Part shown: positions 19,420 through 28,294 of the stretch, piece after piece
How positions within the stretch are numbered: position 1 is the first letter of the stretch
Layout: every line of letters begins with the position of its first letter
Origin: Orrella dioscoreae
GTDB taxonomy: Bacteria > Pseudomonadota > Gammaproteobacteria > Burkholderiales > Burkholderiaceae_B
Reading direction: 5' to 3'
Assembly: GCF_900089455.2 (NCBI RefSeq)
Contig: NZ_LT907988.1
Span: forward strand, 2,976,001-3,040,000
Length of the DNA: 64,000 nt
Position numbers and translations under genes: made by a program
The notes under the pieces: model-generated
What the model was told of the DNA's origin: nothing
The model's database searches: none
Seen by the model: only the letters and a program-made list of their open reading frames with translations

Positions 19420-19854
19420 CTAGGCGTTCTCCCCGCCCCCGCTCACGAAGGAATACCGCAGGATGTCCGAGCGCCGCTGCCACCCCAGCCCTTCCCAATA
19501 CTGCATCCCGGCGGCGTTATCCACCAGCACGTCGACGTGGGACTTGTAGATGCCCACCTCCTGCAGCCGCGCCAGGCAACGCTGGATCAAGGCCTTTGCA
19601 ATGCCTTGCCGGCGATGATCCGGATGCACGGCCAGATGCTGCAGATACCCGCGGCGCCCGTCGTGCCCGCACAGGATGCAGCCGACCAGGCTGCCATCCA
19701 GCACCGCCACGGCGCTCAGGCCGGGATTGCGCGCCAGATAGCGCGCCACGGCTTCGGGGCCGTCCGCGTCGCGCAGCGTCAATCCCGGCACCTCGCGCCA
19801 AAGCGCCATCACGGCGCAATGGTCTGCCATCGTCATGTCGCGCACCTGCATCAT
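19420..19854 (-). CDS. GNAT-family N-acetyltransferase
   Basis: A 144-residue acetyltransferase of the RimI/YpeA-like group. The acetyl-CoA loop appears as VHPDHRRQGIAKAL, followed by the helix and the NAAGMQYWEGLGW segment common in this family. I chose the ATG at 19854 because a GAGGGAGAGG run precedes it; the open frame extends 16 codons further. The target (protein N-terminus, small molecule or antibiotic) is not predictable. It precedes comEC on the same strand after a 132-base gap. Confidence 0.88.
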   Translation of the reverse strand: MMQVRDMTMADHCAVMALWREVPGLTLRDADGPEAVARYLARNPGLSAVAVLDGSLVGCILCGHDGRRGYLQHLAVHPDHRRQGIAKALIQRCLARLQEVGIYKSHVDVLVDNAAGMQYWEGLGWQRRSDILRYSFVSGGGENA

Positions 19855-20116
19855 GCCTCTCCCTCTTGCCGTTGGCTGCCGGCCTGGCCTCAGGCACGAC
19901 ACCGGATCGGATCGATCATAAATTTTTTCGATGCCGATTCAAAAAAGATTCGATTGTGCGCAGTGACGCTCGTCACATAGCATCCATTCCCATTAGAAAT
20001 GCAGACTGGCAACGGCGGCAGACATTCAGGCAGGCATCAGACTTTTCGATGCGCTGTCACGCCACACTGCAACACCCGCCACTCTCTCATACCCAGATCA
20101 AAAGCAAGGGGAAAGC

Positions 20117-21103
20117 ATGTCGAATCGCAGCAACCGTCATTTCCTGGCCACCGCGCTGGTGGGCGCCAGCCTCCTGGCCGCCGCGCCGCTCCAGGCGCAG
20201 ACCGCCTATCCCGCCCGCCCCATCCAGCTGGTCGTGCCCTTCCCGGCCGGCGGCAACACCGACTATGTCGCGCGCCTGCTGGCGCCGGTGCTGGGCGAGA
20301 AGCTGGGCACCTCCATCGTGATCGAGAACCGCAGCGGCGGCGGCACGACCATCGGCGCGTCCTATGTGGCCAAGGCTGCCGCGGACGGCTACACGCTGCT
20401 GATCAGCTCGGGCTCGACGTTCACGTCCGGCCCCGTGGTGATGCCCAATGTGTCCTACGACCCGATCAAGAGCTTCGAGCCCATCGGCATGGTCGGCGGC
20501 AACACGCTGGTGCTGGTGGCGGGCAAGCAGGTGCCGGTGAACACGCTCCAGGAACTGGCCGCCGCCGCCAAGGCGCGGCCCGATGCCTATAACTATGCGT
20601 CTTTCGGCAACGGCAGCACGGCGCACTTCGCCGGCGAGATGCTGAAGCGCGCCACCGGCATCTCGATGATGCACGTGCCCTACAAGGGCAGCGCCCCCGC
20701 CATGAACGACCTGCTGGGCGGCCAGGTGCAATTGAACATCGACACCGTGCCGGCCGCGCTGCCGCACATCAAGGAAGGCCGCATCAAGCCGCTGGTGGTG
20801 ACGAGCGCCGTGCGCTCGCCGCAGTTGCCCGACGTCCCCACGCTGAAGGAAGCGGGCTTCGACGCCGCGCCCATCTCGACCTGGGTGGCGGTGGTGGCCC
20901 CGCGCGGCCTGCCCGCCGACGTGAGCACGCGCCTGCAGGCCGCCTTCAAGGCCACGATGGCCGACGCGACGGTGCGCGAGAAGCTGACGGCGTCGGGTTT
21001 CGAAATCCGCGATGGCGACGCCAATGCCGTGGCCAAGCTGATTGCCGAAGAACTGCCGCGCCTGCGCGAGGTGGCCAGGCAAGCCAACATCACGGCGGAG
21101 TAA
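20117..21103 (+). CDS. Bug-family (TctC-type) periplasmic solute receptor
   Basis: A 328-residue secreted binding protein with a signal peptide ending near the LQAQTAYP cleavage area. The YPARPIQLVVPFPAGGNTD segment, the second domain and the total length match the tripartite tricarboxylate transporter receptor family, very expanded in Bordetella and Achromobacter. AAGGGGAAAGC precedes the ATG. No TctA or TctB permease is nearby, as is usual for Bug proteins. The amidase 117 bases downstream on the same strand suggests that the ligand may be an amide or its carboxylate product; this is inference. Confidence 0.93.
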   Translation: MSNRSNRHFLATALVGASLLAAAPLQAQTAYPARPIQLVVPFPAGGNTDYVARLLAPVLGEKLGTSIVIENRSGGGTTIGASYVAKAAADGYTLLISSGSTFTSGPVVMPNVSYDPIKSFEPIGMVGGNTLVLVAGKQVPVNTLQELAAAAKARPDAYNYASFGNGSTAHFAGEMLKRATGISMMHVPYKGSAPAMNDLLGGQVQLNIDTVPAALPHIKEGRIKPLVVTSAVRSPQLPDVPTLKEAGFDAAPISTWVAVVAPRGLPADVSTRLQAAFKATMADATVREKLTASGFEIRDGDANAVAKLIAEELPRLREVARQANITAE

Positions 21104-21220
21104 GCTTGACGCCGGTGCCTGGCGGATCCCTGCCAGGCATGCCCTGATCGCCCGCGGCCTGGCGCCGTGCCTTGCGCACGCCCGGGCCGCGACATTTCCC
21201 GCCCACCCAGGCGTTTCGCC

Positions 21221-22546
21221 ATGACACCCCTCCACGATCTCACCGCGAGCGATGCCGCAACCCGCCTGCAATCCGGCGCGCTGTCCTGCGAGGCCATCAC
21301 CCGCGCCACGCTGACGCGCATCGACGCGCTGGAACCGCAAGTGCGCGCCTATGCGCACCTGGCCGCCGATGAGGCCTTGCAACAGGCCCGCACATTGGAC
21401 CAGGCCCCTGCGCAAGGCGCGCTGCACGGCGTCACGATAGCCGTGAAGGACGTGATCGACGTGGCGGGCATGCCCACCACCTTCAACACCCCGGCCTACG
21501 CCGGACACCGTCCTGGCCGTGACGCCGCCTGCGTGGCGACGGCGCGCGCGCTGGGCGCGGTGATCCTGGGCAAGACGGACACCGTGGAATTCGGCGCCAA
21601 CGGGCGTTCGGCCGCCACCGGCAACGCCTATGCCCCCGCGCACACGCCAGGGGGATCGTCCTCGGGTTCGGCCGCGGCGGTGGCCAGCGGCATGGCGCAG
21701 ATCGCATTCGGCACGCAGACGGGCGGTTCCATCATCCGCCCTGCCGCCTATAACGGCGTGCATGCGTTCAAGCCAACCCACGGACTGGTGTGTGCGGAAG
21801 GCGCCAAGGTCTATGCGCCCAGCCTGGACACCATCGGCTGGTTCGCCCGCGGCGTGGCTGACCTGGCATTGATGGCGCGTGCTTTCCAGCTGGCGGATGC
21901 ATGGCCGCAAGCGCCCGCGACGCTCGCCGGCCTGCGCATCGGCGTGTACAAAGGTCCGCACTGGGATCGCGTGGACGCATCCGGCCAGCAAGCGCTGCTG
22001 CGCAGCGCGCACGCGTTGGCCGACGCGGGCGCGACGCTGGTGGACCTGTCATTGCCCGCCAGCTTCGATACGCTGCCCCAGGCACAGCAAGTCATCATCC
22101 GCGCGGAAGGCCGGCGCACCTTCCTGTCGGAACTGCTGGCGCATCCCGATCAATTGAATCCGAACATCCGCGCGACGGCCGAGAACGCGGCGGGCTATCG
22201 CGTGCCGGACCTGCTGCGCGCACAGGACCAGGCCGGCGCGGCCCGGCGCGACTTCGACGCCCTGCTGACACAGCGCGTGGATCTGGTGCTGACGCCGCCC
22301 AGTTTCGGCCAGGCGCCTGCGGGTCTGGAAGACACCGGCAGCCCCTTGTGCAACAGCCTCTGGACGTTGCTGCACGCGCCCTGCCTGGCGGTCCCGACAG
22401 GGCTGGGGGACATCGGGCTGCCCGTGGGCATCCAGTTGGTGGGGCCGCGCGGCGGCGATGCGCAGCTGCTGGCCTGGGCCGAAGCGATCGACGCCGCGCT
22501 GACGGCCGCACAGGGACCGATGCCGAAACCGGCACTGAAGACTTGA
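21221..22546 (+). CDS. Amidase signature family hydrolase
   Basis: A 441-residue amidase using the Ser-cisSer-Lys triad: K76 (IAVKDVID), S146 in the GGSSSGS glycine-serine stretch and the nucleophile S170 (QTGGSIIRP). The spacing of 24 residues between the two serines is that of the family. The ATG at 21221 gives the usual N-terminus; the open frame extends 18 codons upstream without support. It follows the Bug receptor, and the two look like a small catabolic operon. The natural substrate cannot be told, and a GatA role is unlikely without gatB or gatC nearby. Confidence 0.9.
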   Translation: MTPLHDLTASDAATRLQSGALSCEAITRATLTRIDALEPQVRAYAHLAADEALQQARTLDQAPAQGALHGVTIAVKDVIDVAGMPTTFNTPAYAGHRPGRDAACVATARALGAVILGKTDTVEFGANGRSAATGNAYAPAHTPGGSSSGSAAAVASGMAQIAFGTQTGGSIIRPAAYNGVHAFKPTHGLVCAEGAKVYAPSLDTIGWFARGVADLALMARAFQLADAWPQAPATLAGLRIGVYKGPHWDRVDASGQQALLRSAHALADAGATLVDLSLPASFDTLPQAQQVIIRAEGRRTFLSELLAHPDQLNPNIRATAENAAGYRVPDLLRAQDQAGAARRDFDALLTQRVDLVLTPPSFGQAPAGLEDTGSPLCNSLWTLLHAPCLAVPTGLGDIGLPVGIQLVGPRGGDAQLLAWAEAIDAALTAAQGPMPKPALKT

Positions 22547-22570
22547 TCGAGGTCCGGAGAAAAAGGCCCG

Positions 22571-23011
22571 CTACTGCCGCAGCAACGCCGCCAGCGCTTG
22601 GCGCATGGGCGGCGGCAAGCTGACCGGCCGCCGTGTCTCGCGGTCCACGTACACGTGCACGAAGTGTCCCTGCGCGCTGGCCGTGGATGCGCCCGCGCGG
22701 AAGATGCCCACTTCATAGCGCACGCTGGCATTGCCCAGGCGCGTGACGCGCAGGCCCGCCTCCAGCGCGTCGGGGAACGCGACGGAGGACAGGTATTGGC
22801 AGCCCGTCTCCACCACCAGGCCGATGACGGGGCTGCGCGCGATGTCCAGCACGCCCTGCTCGATCAGGTAGCCATTCACCACCGTGTCGAAATAGGCGTA
22901 ATAGGTCACGTTGTTGACGTGCCCGTACACATCGTTGTCCATCCAGCGCGTGGCGATGGGACGGAAATGGGCGAAGTCGTCGCGCGTGCGCGCAACGGGT
23001 CGATCACTCAT
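22571..23011 (-). CDS. Hotdog-fold acyl-CoA thioesterase
   Basis: A 146-residue thioesterase of the 4-hydroxybenzoyl-CoA/YbgC type. The active-site Asp is in WMDNDVYGHVNN, the characteristic D-x(3)-GHVNN arrangement. Its start overlaps the TatD stop codon by four bases (23008-23011), so it is cotranscribed with the tatD-like gene. Substrate range is not predictable; such enzymes act on short or aromatic acyl-CoA. It is convergent with the amidase with a 24-base gap. Confidence 0.9.
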   Translation of the reverse strand: MSDRPVARTRDDFAHFRPIATRWMDNDVYGHVNNVTYYAYFDTVVNGYLIEQGVLDIARSPVIGLVVETGCQYLSSVAFPDALEAGLRVTRLGNASVRYEVGIFRAGASTASAQGHFVHVYVDRETRRPVSLPPPMRQALAALLRQ

Positions 23012-23829
23012 GCAGCGTGCTCCCGTGACAGCCAGGCATCCAGGCGCGGCAACACCCGCCGCGCGGCCAGGCCGGTGGTGTCGATGATCTCGCCGCGGCT
23101 GACGCCACGCGCCTCGGCCAGCGCATCGGCCACGCCCGACACCTGGGCCGGTGTGTTGCGCCGCGCATCGCCGTGCAGCCAGGCCGGCGGAATGTCGGGC
23201 GCATCCGTTTCCAGCACCAGGCTGGACAAGGCCACGTCCGTGGCGTGGCGGCGAATCTGCAGCGAACGCGGATAGGTCATGGCGCCGCCCATGCCCAAGG
23301 CGAAGCCGTGCGCCAGAAAGCCTTCGGCCTGCTGCGCACTGCCGTTGAAGGCATGCGCGATGCCGCCCGCGGCGTCGATGCGGCGCAGGTGCTTGAGCAG
23401 GATGTCCTGCGAGCGGCGCACGTGCAGCAGCACGGGCAGGCCGAACTCGGCCGCCAATTTCAACTGCTGCACATAGAAATGCTCCTGCCGGTCCCGCGCC
23501 GGGCCGCTGGAGATCTCCGGTACGAAGAAATCCAGGCCGGTCTCGCCGATGGCGATGAAACGCGGATCGTCCAGGGCGGCGCGCACGGCATCCCGAAGGA
23601 TGTCCAGGTCGGCATCGGCCGCGCGCGACACATACAGGGGATGGATGCCCAGGGCATAGGTGCCGCCGGGCGTGGCATGCGCCAGGTCGCGCACGATGGA
23701 GAAATTGGCGACCTCGATGGCCGGGATGACGATGGCGCGCACGCCCGCGTCCCAGGCCTGGCGGGCGACCTCGGGACGGTCCGCGTCGAACTCCGGCGCG
23801 TCCAGGTGGCAGTGCGTGTCGATCAACAT
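23008..23829 (-). CDS. TatD-family metal-dependent hydrolase
   Basis: A 273-residue TIM-barrel metal hydrolase. It starts with the metal-binding DTHCHLD motif and has GETGLDF, a His in LHVRRS and the ETDAPD motif, which are the family's metal ligands. TatD relatives are 3'-5' DNases or D-aminoacyl-tRNA-type hydrolases. The gene lies 70 bases after lolD in the same direction, a link seen in many betaproteobacteria, and overlaps the thioesterase gene. Confidence 0.93.
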   Translation of the reverse strand: MLIDTHCHLDAPEFDADRPEVARQAWDAGVRAIVIPAIEVANFSIVRDLAHATPGGTYALGIHPLYVSRAADADLDILRDAVRAALDDPRFIAIGETGLDFFVPEISSGPARDRQEHFYVQQLKLAAEFGLPVLLHVRRSQDILLKHLRRIDAAGGIAHAFNGSAQQAEGFLAHGFALGMGGAMTYPRSLQIRRHATDVALSSLVLETDAPDIPPAWLHGDARRNTPAQVSGVADALAEARGVSRGEIIDTTGLAARRVLPRLDAWLSREHAA

Positions 23830-23899
23830 GCGGTCAGGCTACCGTGACCGGGCGGTGGGCGGCAAGCCGGCAAGGCGCGCCGCAACGGGGCGCGGCCGA

Positions 23900-24643
23900 T
23901 CAATGCCCGGCGAGATGCGCCGCGGCCTCGTCTTCCCGCACCAGCCGTCCATCGGCCATGACCAGCCGGCGGTCGGCTCGCGCGGCCAGTTCCAGGTCGT
24001 GCGTGACGATGATGAAGGCGGTGCCCAAGGACCGGTTCACGTGGGTCAGCAAGGAGAACATGTCCTGCGCCGTGTGGCGGTCCAGGTTGCCGGTGGGCTC
24101 GTCGGCCAGCACGCAGGCGGGGCCGCCCACCAGCGAGCGGGCCAGCGCGACGCGCTGGCGCTCGCCGCCCGACAACTGCCCAGGCGCATGCAAGGCACGC
24201 GCGGCCAGGCCCACCTGGGCCAGCTTCTCGCGCGCATGCTCACGGGCCTCGTTGCGCGCCATGCGGCGCACGATGAGGGGCATGGCGACGTTGTCCAGCG
24301 CGGTGAACTCGGACAGCAGGTGGTGGAACTGGTAGACGAAGCCCAGCTTGCGGTTGCGCAGCTCGCTCTTCCTGGCTTCCGACAGGCCTTCGGTGCCCAC
24401 GCCAGCCACCGACACGGTGCCTTGCGTGGGCGTGTCCAGCAGGCCCAGCACCTGCAGCAGCGTGCTCTTGCCCGAGCCGGAAGCGCCCACGATGGCGACC
24501 ATCTCGCCCGCGCGCACCGACAGGCTGATGTCCTGCAGCACGTGCAACTGCGACACGCCTTCGTCGTAGACCTTGTGGATGCCCGTGGCTTCCAGCACCA
24601 CGGACGCGGCGGATTGGGACGTTTGCATGGCGGCCTCAGTCAT
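23900..24643 (-). CDS. lolD: Lipoprotein-releasing system ATP-binding protein
   Basis: The cytoplasmic ATPase of the LolCDE complex, which extracts lipoproteins from the inner membrane for delivery to the outer membrane. It is 247 residues from the start used. Walker A is GASGSGKS, the signature is LSGGERQRVALAR, Walker B is VLADEPTGNLD, and the Lol-specific FVYQFHHLL follows the Q-loop. The start at 24643 overlaps the lolC stop (ATGACTGA). An alternative ATG at 24628 has a good GAGG at 5 bases and would shorten it by five residues. Confidence 0.95.
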   Translation of the reverse strand: MTEAAMQTSQSAASVVLEATGIHKVYDEGVSQLHVLQDISLSVRAGEMVAIVGASGSGKSTLLQVLGLLDTPTQGTVSVAGVGTEGLSEARKSELRNRKLGFVYQFHHLLSEFTALDNVAMPLIVRRMARNEAREHAREKLAQVGLAARALHAPGQLSGGERQRVALARSLVGGPACVLADEPTGNLDRHTAQDMFSLLTHVNRSLGTAFIIVTHDLELAARADRRLVMADGRLVREDEAAAHLAGH

Positions 24644-26033
24644 AACGCAGCACCTGCGAAGGTTGCAGGCGCGAAGCACGCCAGCTGGGATAAAGCGTGG
24701 CCAGCAGCGACAGCACCAGCGAAGTGACGCCGATGGTAATGATGTCGGCACTGCGCGGATCGGACGGCAGCGCGCTGATGAAATAGATTTCGCGCGGCAG
24801 GAAATGCACGCCCAGGATGCGTTCGATGGTGGGCACGATGACGTCGATGTTGTAGGCGATGGCCATGCCGCCCAGCACGCCCAGCAGCGTGCCGACCACG
24901 CCGATGGTGGCGCCCTGCACCAGGAAGATGCGGGCGATCTCGGCGGGGGTGGCGCCGTAGGTGCGCAGGATGGCGATGTCGGACTGCTTGTCCTTGACGG
25001 CCATGACCAGCGAGGACAGCAGGTTGAAGGCGGCCACGGCCACGATCAGCGCCAGGATCAGGAACATCATGCGCTTTTCGGTCTGCACGGCGGCGAACCA
25101 CGTGCGGTTGTTGCGCGACCAGTCGCTGGCGAAGACGCCTTGCGGCAGGATGGCGCCCAGCTCGGCGGCCACCTGGGGCGCGCGCTGCATGTCGGCGATG
25201 CGCAGGCGCACGCCCGAGGTGCCCGAGTCGCGGAACATGCGCGCCGCGTCCTGCACCTGCACGAAGACCAGGCTGGAGTCGTATTCGTAATGGCCGGACG
25301 AGAAGACGCCGGTGATCGTGAACTGGCGCATGCGCGGCGCGAAGCCCGCCGGGCTGACCGAGCCTTGCGGCGCCAGCATCATCAGCGTGTCGCCGGGCTT
25401 CACGCCCAGGCCTTCGGCCAGCTCTTCGCCGATGACGATGCCGAAGCCGCCGGGCGTCAGCGCCTCCAGCTTGCCCTGCACCATCTGGCGGCCGACGTCG
25501 GACACGCCGTCTTCCTCTGCCGGATCGATGCCGCGCACCTGCACGCCGCGCAGCGCCTGGCCGCGCACGATCATGGCCTGGGCCGCCACGAAAGGCGCGG
25601 CGCCGCGGACTTCAGGATTCTGCCTGCCGTAGTCGGCCAGGGTCTGCCACTGGTCCAGGATGCGCTCGGGCGTGGCGCCCGGCACGTAGAGCTCGATGTG
25701 CGGCAGCACCGACAGCATCCGGTCGCGCACGTCGCGCTGGAAGCCGTTCATGACCGACAGCACGACGATGAGCGCCGCGACGCCCAGGCCGATGCCCGCC
25801 ATGGAGCTGACCGCGATGAACGAAACGAAGCCGTCGCGCTGACGGCGGGCCAACTGCGCGGTGTGCAGGCTTTCCAGCCAGTCGGCCAGGCCGCGCCGGC
25901 GCAGGAAAGGGATGCGACGCGCGGCCACGCGCAGCAGCCAGAGCAGGCCGGTGATGCGCAGCAGCAGTTGGACGATGCGGAGCAGGTCCGAGTATCGGGC
26001 TCCGATCCAGAATTCGTAGGGTATTTTCAGCAC
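24636..26033 (-). CDS. lolC: Lipoprotein-releasing system permease with an N-terminal insertion
   Basis: The inner-membrane permease of the Lol complex, with the membrane helix SSMAGIGLGVAALIVVLSV followed by the conserved MNGFQ, a large periplasmic domain and three C-terminal helices ending LQPSQVLRYD. It is 465 residues, about 50 more than usual. The excess is an insertion at about residues 15-65, between the opening MLKIPYEFWIGARY and the normal first membrane helix. This insert has a leucine-rich hydrophobic stretch and a cluster of arginines. Only one permease gene is present, so the complex is probably of the homodimeric LolF type known in bacteria with a single permease; lolC and lolE naming is therefore loose. 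Confidence 0.92.
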   Translation of the reverse strand: MLKIPYEFWIGARYSDLLRIVQLLLRITGLLWLLRVAARRIPFLRRRGLADWLESLHTAQLARRQRDGFVSFIAVSSMAGIGLGVAALIVVLSVMNGFQRDVRDRMLSVLPHIELYVPGATPERILDQWQTLADYGRQNPEVRGAAPFVAAQAMIVRGQALRGVQVRGIDPAEEDGVSDVGRQMVQGKLEALTPGGFGIVIGEELAEGLGVKPGDTLMMLAPQGSVSPAGFAPRMRQFTITGVFSSGHYEYDSSLVFVQVQDAARMFRDSGTSGVRLRIADMQRAPQVAAELGAILPQGVFASDWSRNNRTWFAAVQTEKRMMFLILALIVAVAAFNLLSSLVMAVKDKQSDIAILRTYGATPAEIARIFLVQGATIGVVGTLLGVLGGMAIAYNIDVIVPTIERILGVHFLPREIYFISALPSDPRSADIITIGVTSLVLSLLATLYPSWRASRLQPSQVLRYD

Positions 26034-26048
26034 CGGCGCATTATGGCA

Positions 26049-27005
26049 CTAACCGGCACGCCCACGGCGCGGCTTTGCAACGGCTTGCGACAGGTGTTTT
26101 GCAGGGCCCGCCAGATCGGACAGCGCCTCGCGCAGCGCCGACAGTGCGGGGGTGGCGTAGCCCGCGCGCCAGACCAGCAGCGTGTCGACCTCGGCCAGCG
26201 GCACTTCGCGCAGATCGGGCGGCTCGCGCAGCAGCGCCAGCAGGCTGCGCGGCAGCACGCCCGCGCAGCCGCCGGCCGCCACGCAGGCCACCATGGCGTG
26301 ATACGAACCGACCTCATGGATGTCCAGCGCCACGGGCAGGCGCGGCACGCCAGTGCCCGCCGGGGCCGCCAGGCCATCTTCCGCCAGGATCCGGTACGAG
26401 CAGCCGGACTCGAAAGCCACCAGCGTCCGGACCTGGACCTCCGCCAGGCTTGCCACCGGCGGATGTTCCGGCGGCAGCAGCAGCACCAGCGATTCGCGGC
26501 ACACCACGACCCCGTCCAGACCCAGCGCAGGCAACTGCGTCGCGACATCCGGCCCGGCGGCCTGCGGCAGCGCCAGCAAGGCGCAATCCAGTTCGCGGTC
26601 CTGCACGGCCTGCATCAACTGGCGCGAAGGCGCGGTGCGCAGGCGCAGCGTCACTTGCGGCCAGCGGCGGCGATAGGCGGCCAGGGGCCCCGGCAGGCGG
26701 CTGGCCGCGGTGCTTTCCATGCTGCCCACCCGCAGGCTGCCTTGTGGCGTGTCGGGATGCATCACCTGGCGCGCCTCCTGCGCCAGGGCCAGCAGGCGCT
26801 GGGCGTAATCCAGGAAGCGTTCGCCCGCGGGCGTAAGCGCCATGCCCTTGCCGTCACGCGCAAACAACGGCGCCCCCAACTCTTCCTCCAGCTGCTGCAC
26901 GCGGGTCGTCACGTTCGACTGCACGCGGCCCAGGCGACGGGCGGCGCGCGTGACGCTGCCCTCGTCGGCAACGGTGCGGAAGATTTCCAGGGTGGCGAGA
27001 TCCAT
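26049..27005 (-). CDS. LysR-family transcriptional regulator
   Basis: A 318-residue regulator starting MDLATLEIF with the winged helix-turn-helix at about 1-60 ([25 protein letters not shown]) and a substrate-binding domain after it. I chose the ATG at 27005, which has GAGGAG in front; the open frame extends 24 codons more without support. It is divergent from the nitronate monooxygenase gene with a 142-base gap, so that gene is its likely target. The effector is unknown. Confidence 0.93.
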   Translation of the reverse strand: MDLATLEIFRTVADEGSVTRAARRLGRVQSNVTTRVQQLEEELGAPLFARDGKGMALTPAGERFLDYAQRLLALAQEARQVMHPDTPQGSLRVGSMESTAASRLPGPLAAYRRRWPQVTLRLRTAPSRQLMQAVQDRELDCALLALPQAAGPDVATQLPALGLDGVVVCRESLVLLLPPEHPPVASLAEVQVRTLVAFESGCSYRILAEDGLAAPAGTGVPRLPVALDIHEVGSYHAMVACVAAGGCAGVLPRSLLALLREPPDLREVPLAEVDTLLVWRAGYATPALSALREALSDLAGPAKHLSQAVAKPRRGRAG

Positions 27006-27054
27006 GCGGGCTCCTCGTCGCGGCAGGCCTGGAGCGGCCTGTTCACGGCAATGA

Positions 27055-27071
27055 ATTCTTTGTTTGAGAAT
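27055..27071. promoter_or_regulatory. Candidate LysR box between regulator and nitronate monooxygenase
   Basis: ATTCT and AGAAT are exact inverted repeats separated by seven bases, fitting the T-N11-A form of LysR sites. The site lies in an AT-rich stretch of the divergent intergenic region, 50 bases from the regulator start. Confidence 0.45.
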
Positions 27072-27147
27072 TATCACTTAAATTTCATCTTGAATGGAGA
27101 TACCATCATATCCATCCGTTCAAGACCCAGCCACGAAGGATCCGACC

Positions 27148-28242
27148 ATGCCGCCCGATCATCCCGCCCAGCGCCTGCTGAAGGTCGCCCACCCCATCAT
27201 CCAGGCGCCCATGCTGGGCACCTCCTCGCCGCAACTGGCGGCCGCGGTGTCCAACGCCGGCGCACTGGGCTCCATCGCGCTCAGCGCCAGCACGCCCCAG
27301 CAGGCCGAGGACATGATCGCGGCCACGCGGGCGCTGACAGACAAGCCCTTCAACGTGAACCTGTTCTGCCATCGCGCCCCGATGGCCGACGCCGCCCGCG
27401 AAACCGCCTGGCTGGACTGGCTGCGCCCCTGGTTCCAGGAGTTCGGCGCCGAGCCGCCCCCCACCATCAAGAATCTGTATGGCAGTTTCATCGGCGACGA
27501 GGCCATGCTGGAAGCCCTGCTGCGTGCGCGGCCGGCGGTCGCCAGCTTCCATTTCGGCCTGCCGGATGCGGACTGGATCCGCGCGCTGCGCGACGCCGGC
27601 ATCGTGACGCTGGCCTGCGCGACCTCGCTGGACGAGGCCGAGCGCGTCGAAGCCGCGGGCGTGGACATGGTGGTGGCCCAAGGCGTGGAAGCTGGCGGCC
27701 ATCGTGGCATCTTCGATCCGGCACAGGGCGACCCGGGCATAGGCACCTTCGCGCTGACGCGCCTGTTGCGCGCCCGCACCGGGCTGCCGGTGATCGCGGC
27801 CGGCGGCATCATGGACGGCCAGGGTATTGCCGCCGCGCTGGCCCTGGGCGCCAGCGCCGTGCAAATGGGCACGGCCTTCGTGCTGTGCCCGGAAAGCCTG
27901 GCCAACGCCGCCTATCGCGCCGAGCTGCAAAGCCCGCGCACGCGCCACACGGGCATCACCGCCGCCATTTCCGGACGGCCCGCGCGCGGCCTGGTGAACC
28001 GCATCCACCAGGAAGTGGACGTGGCCGGCGCGCCCGCGCTGCCCGACTACGCCATCGTGTATGACGCCGGCAAGGCGCTGCATGCCGCCGCCAGTGCCCA
28101 GGGCAGCCAGGAGTTCGCACCGTTCTGGGCCGGGCAGGGCGCGCCCCTGGCCCGCGCCCTGCCCGCGGCCGAGCTGGTGGCGGCGCTGGTGCAGGAATGG
28201 CAGCTCGCCATGCTGAAGCGGGATTGGCAGGTGGCCGGCTGA
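27148..28242 (+). CDS. Nitronate monooxygenase family flavoprotein
   Basis: A 364-residue FMN-dependent TIM-barrel enzyme of the 2-nitropropane dioxygenase class. The start of the barrel (HPIIQAPM), the [10 protein letters not shown] segment with the catalytic-type histidine, and the phosphate-binding [19 protein letters not shown] followed by VQMGTAF are all present. AAGGA precedes the ATG at 27148. Known members oxidise alkyl nitronates such as propionate 3-nitronate; some relatives are enoyl reductases, so the exact reaction is open. The divergent LysR gene is its likely regulator. Confidence 0.9.
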   Translation: MPPDHPAQRLLKVAHPIIQAPMLGTSSPQLAAAVSNAGALGSIALSASTPQQAEDMIAATRALTDKPFNVNLFCHRAPMADAARETAWLDWLRPWFQEFGAEPPPTIKNLYGSFIGDEAMLEALLRARPAVASFHFGLPDADWIRALRDAGIVTLACATSLDEAERVEAAGVDMVVAQGVEAGGHRGIFDPAQGDPGIGTFALTRLLRARTGLPVIAAGGIMDGQGIAAALALGASAVQMGTAFVLCPESLANAAYRAELQSPRTRHTGITAAISGRPARGLVNRIHQEVDVAGAPALPDYAIVYDAGKALHAAASAQGSQEFAPFWAGQGAPLARALPAAELVAALVQEWQLAMLKRDWQVAG

Positions 28243-28282
28243 GGACCCGGACAGACGAACAGGACCCTGCTGCCGGGCACAC

Positions 28283-28288
28283 TACAAT
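28283..28288 (+). promoter_or_regulatory. -10 TACAAT six bases before the rpfE-like start codon
   Basis: TACAAT is followed by six bases and the ATG at 28295, so a transcript from this -10 would begin at the A of the start codon. No ribosome binding site lies between. The -35 is weak. Confidence 0.5.
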
Positions 28289-28294
28289 CCCGGC

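Noticed and set aside
24573-28064. 1163-codon plus-strand frame across lolC, LysR and nitronate monooxygenase
   Set aside because: It crosses several well-supported genes on both strands and has low-complexity composition.
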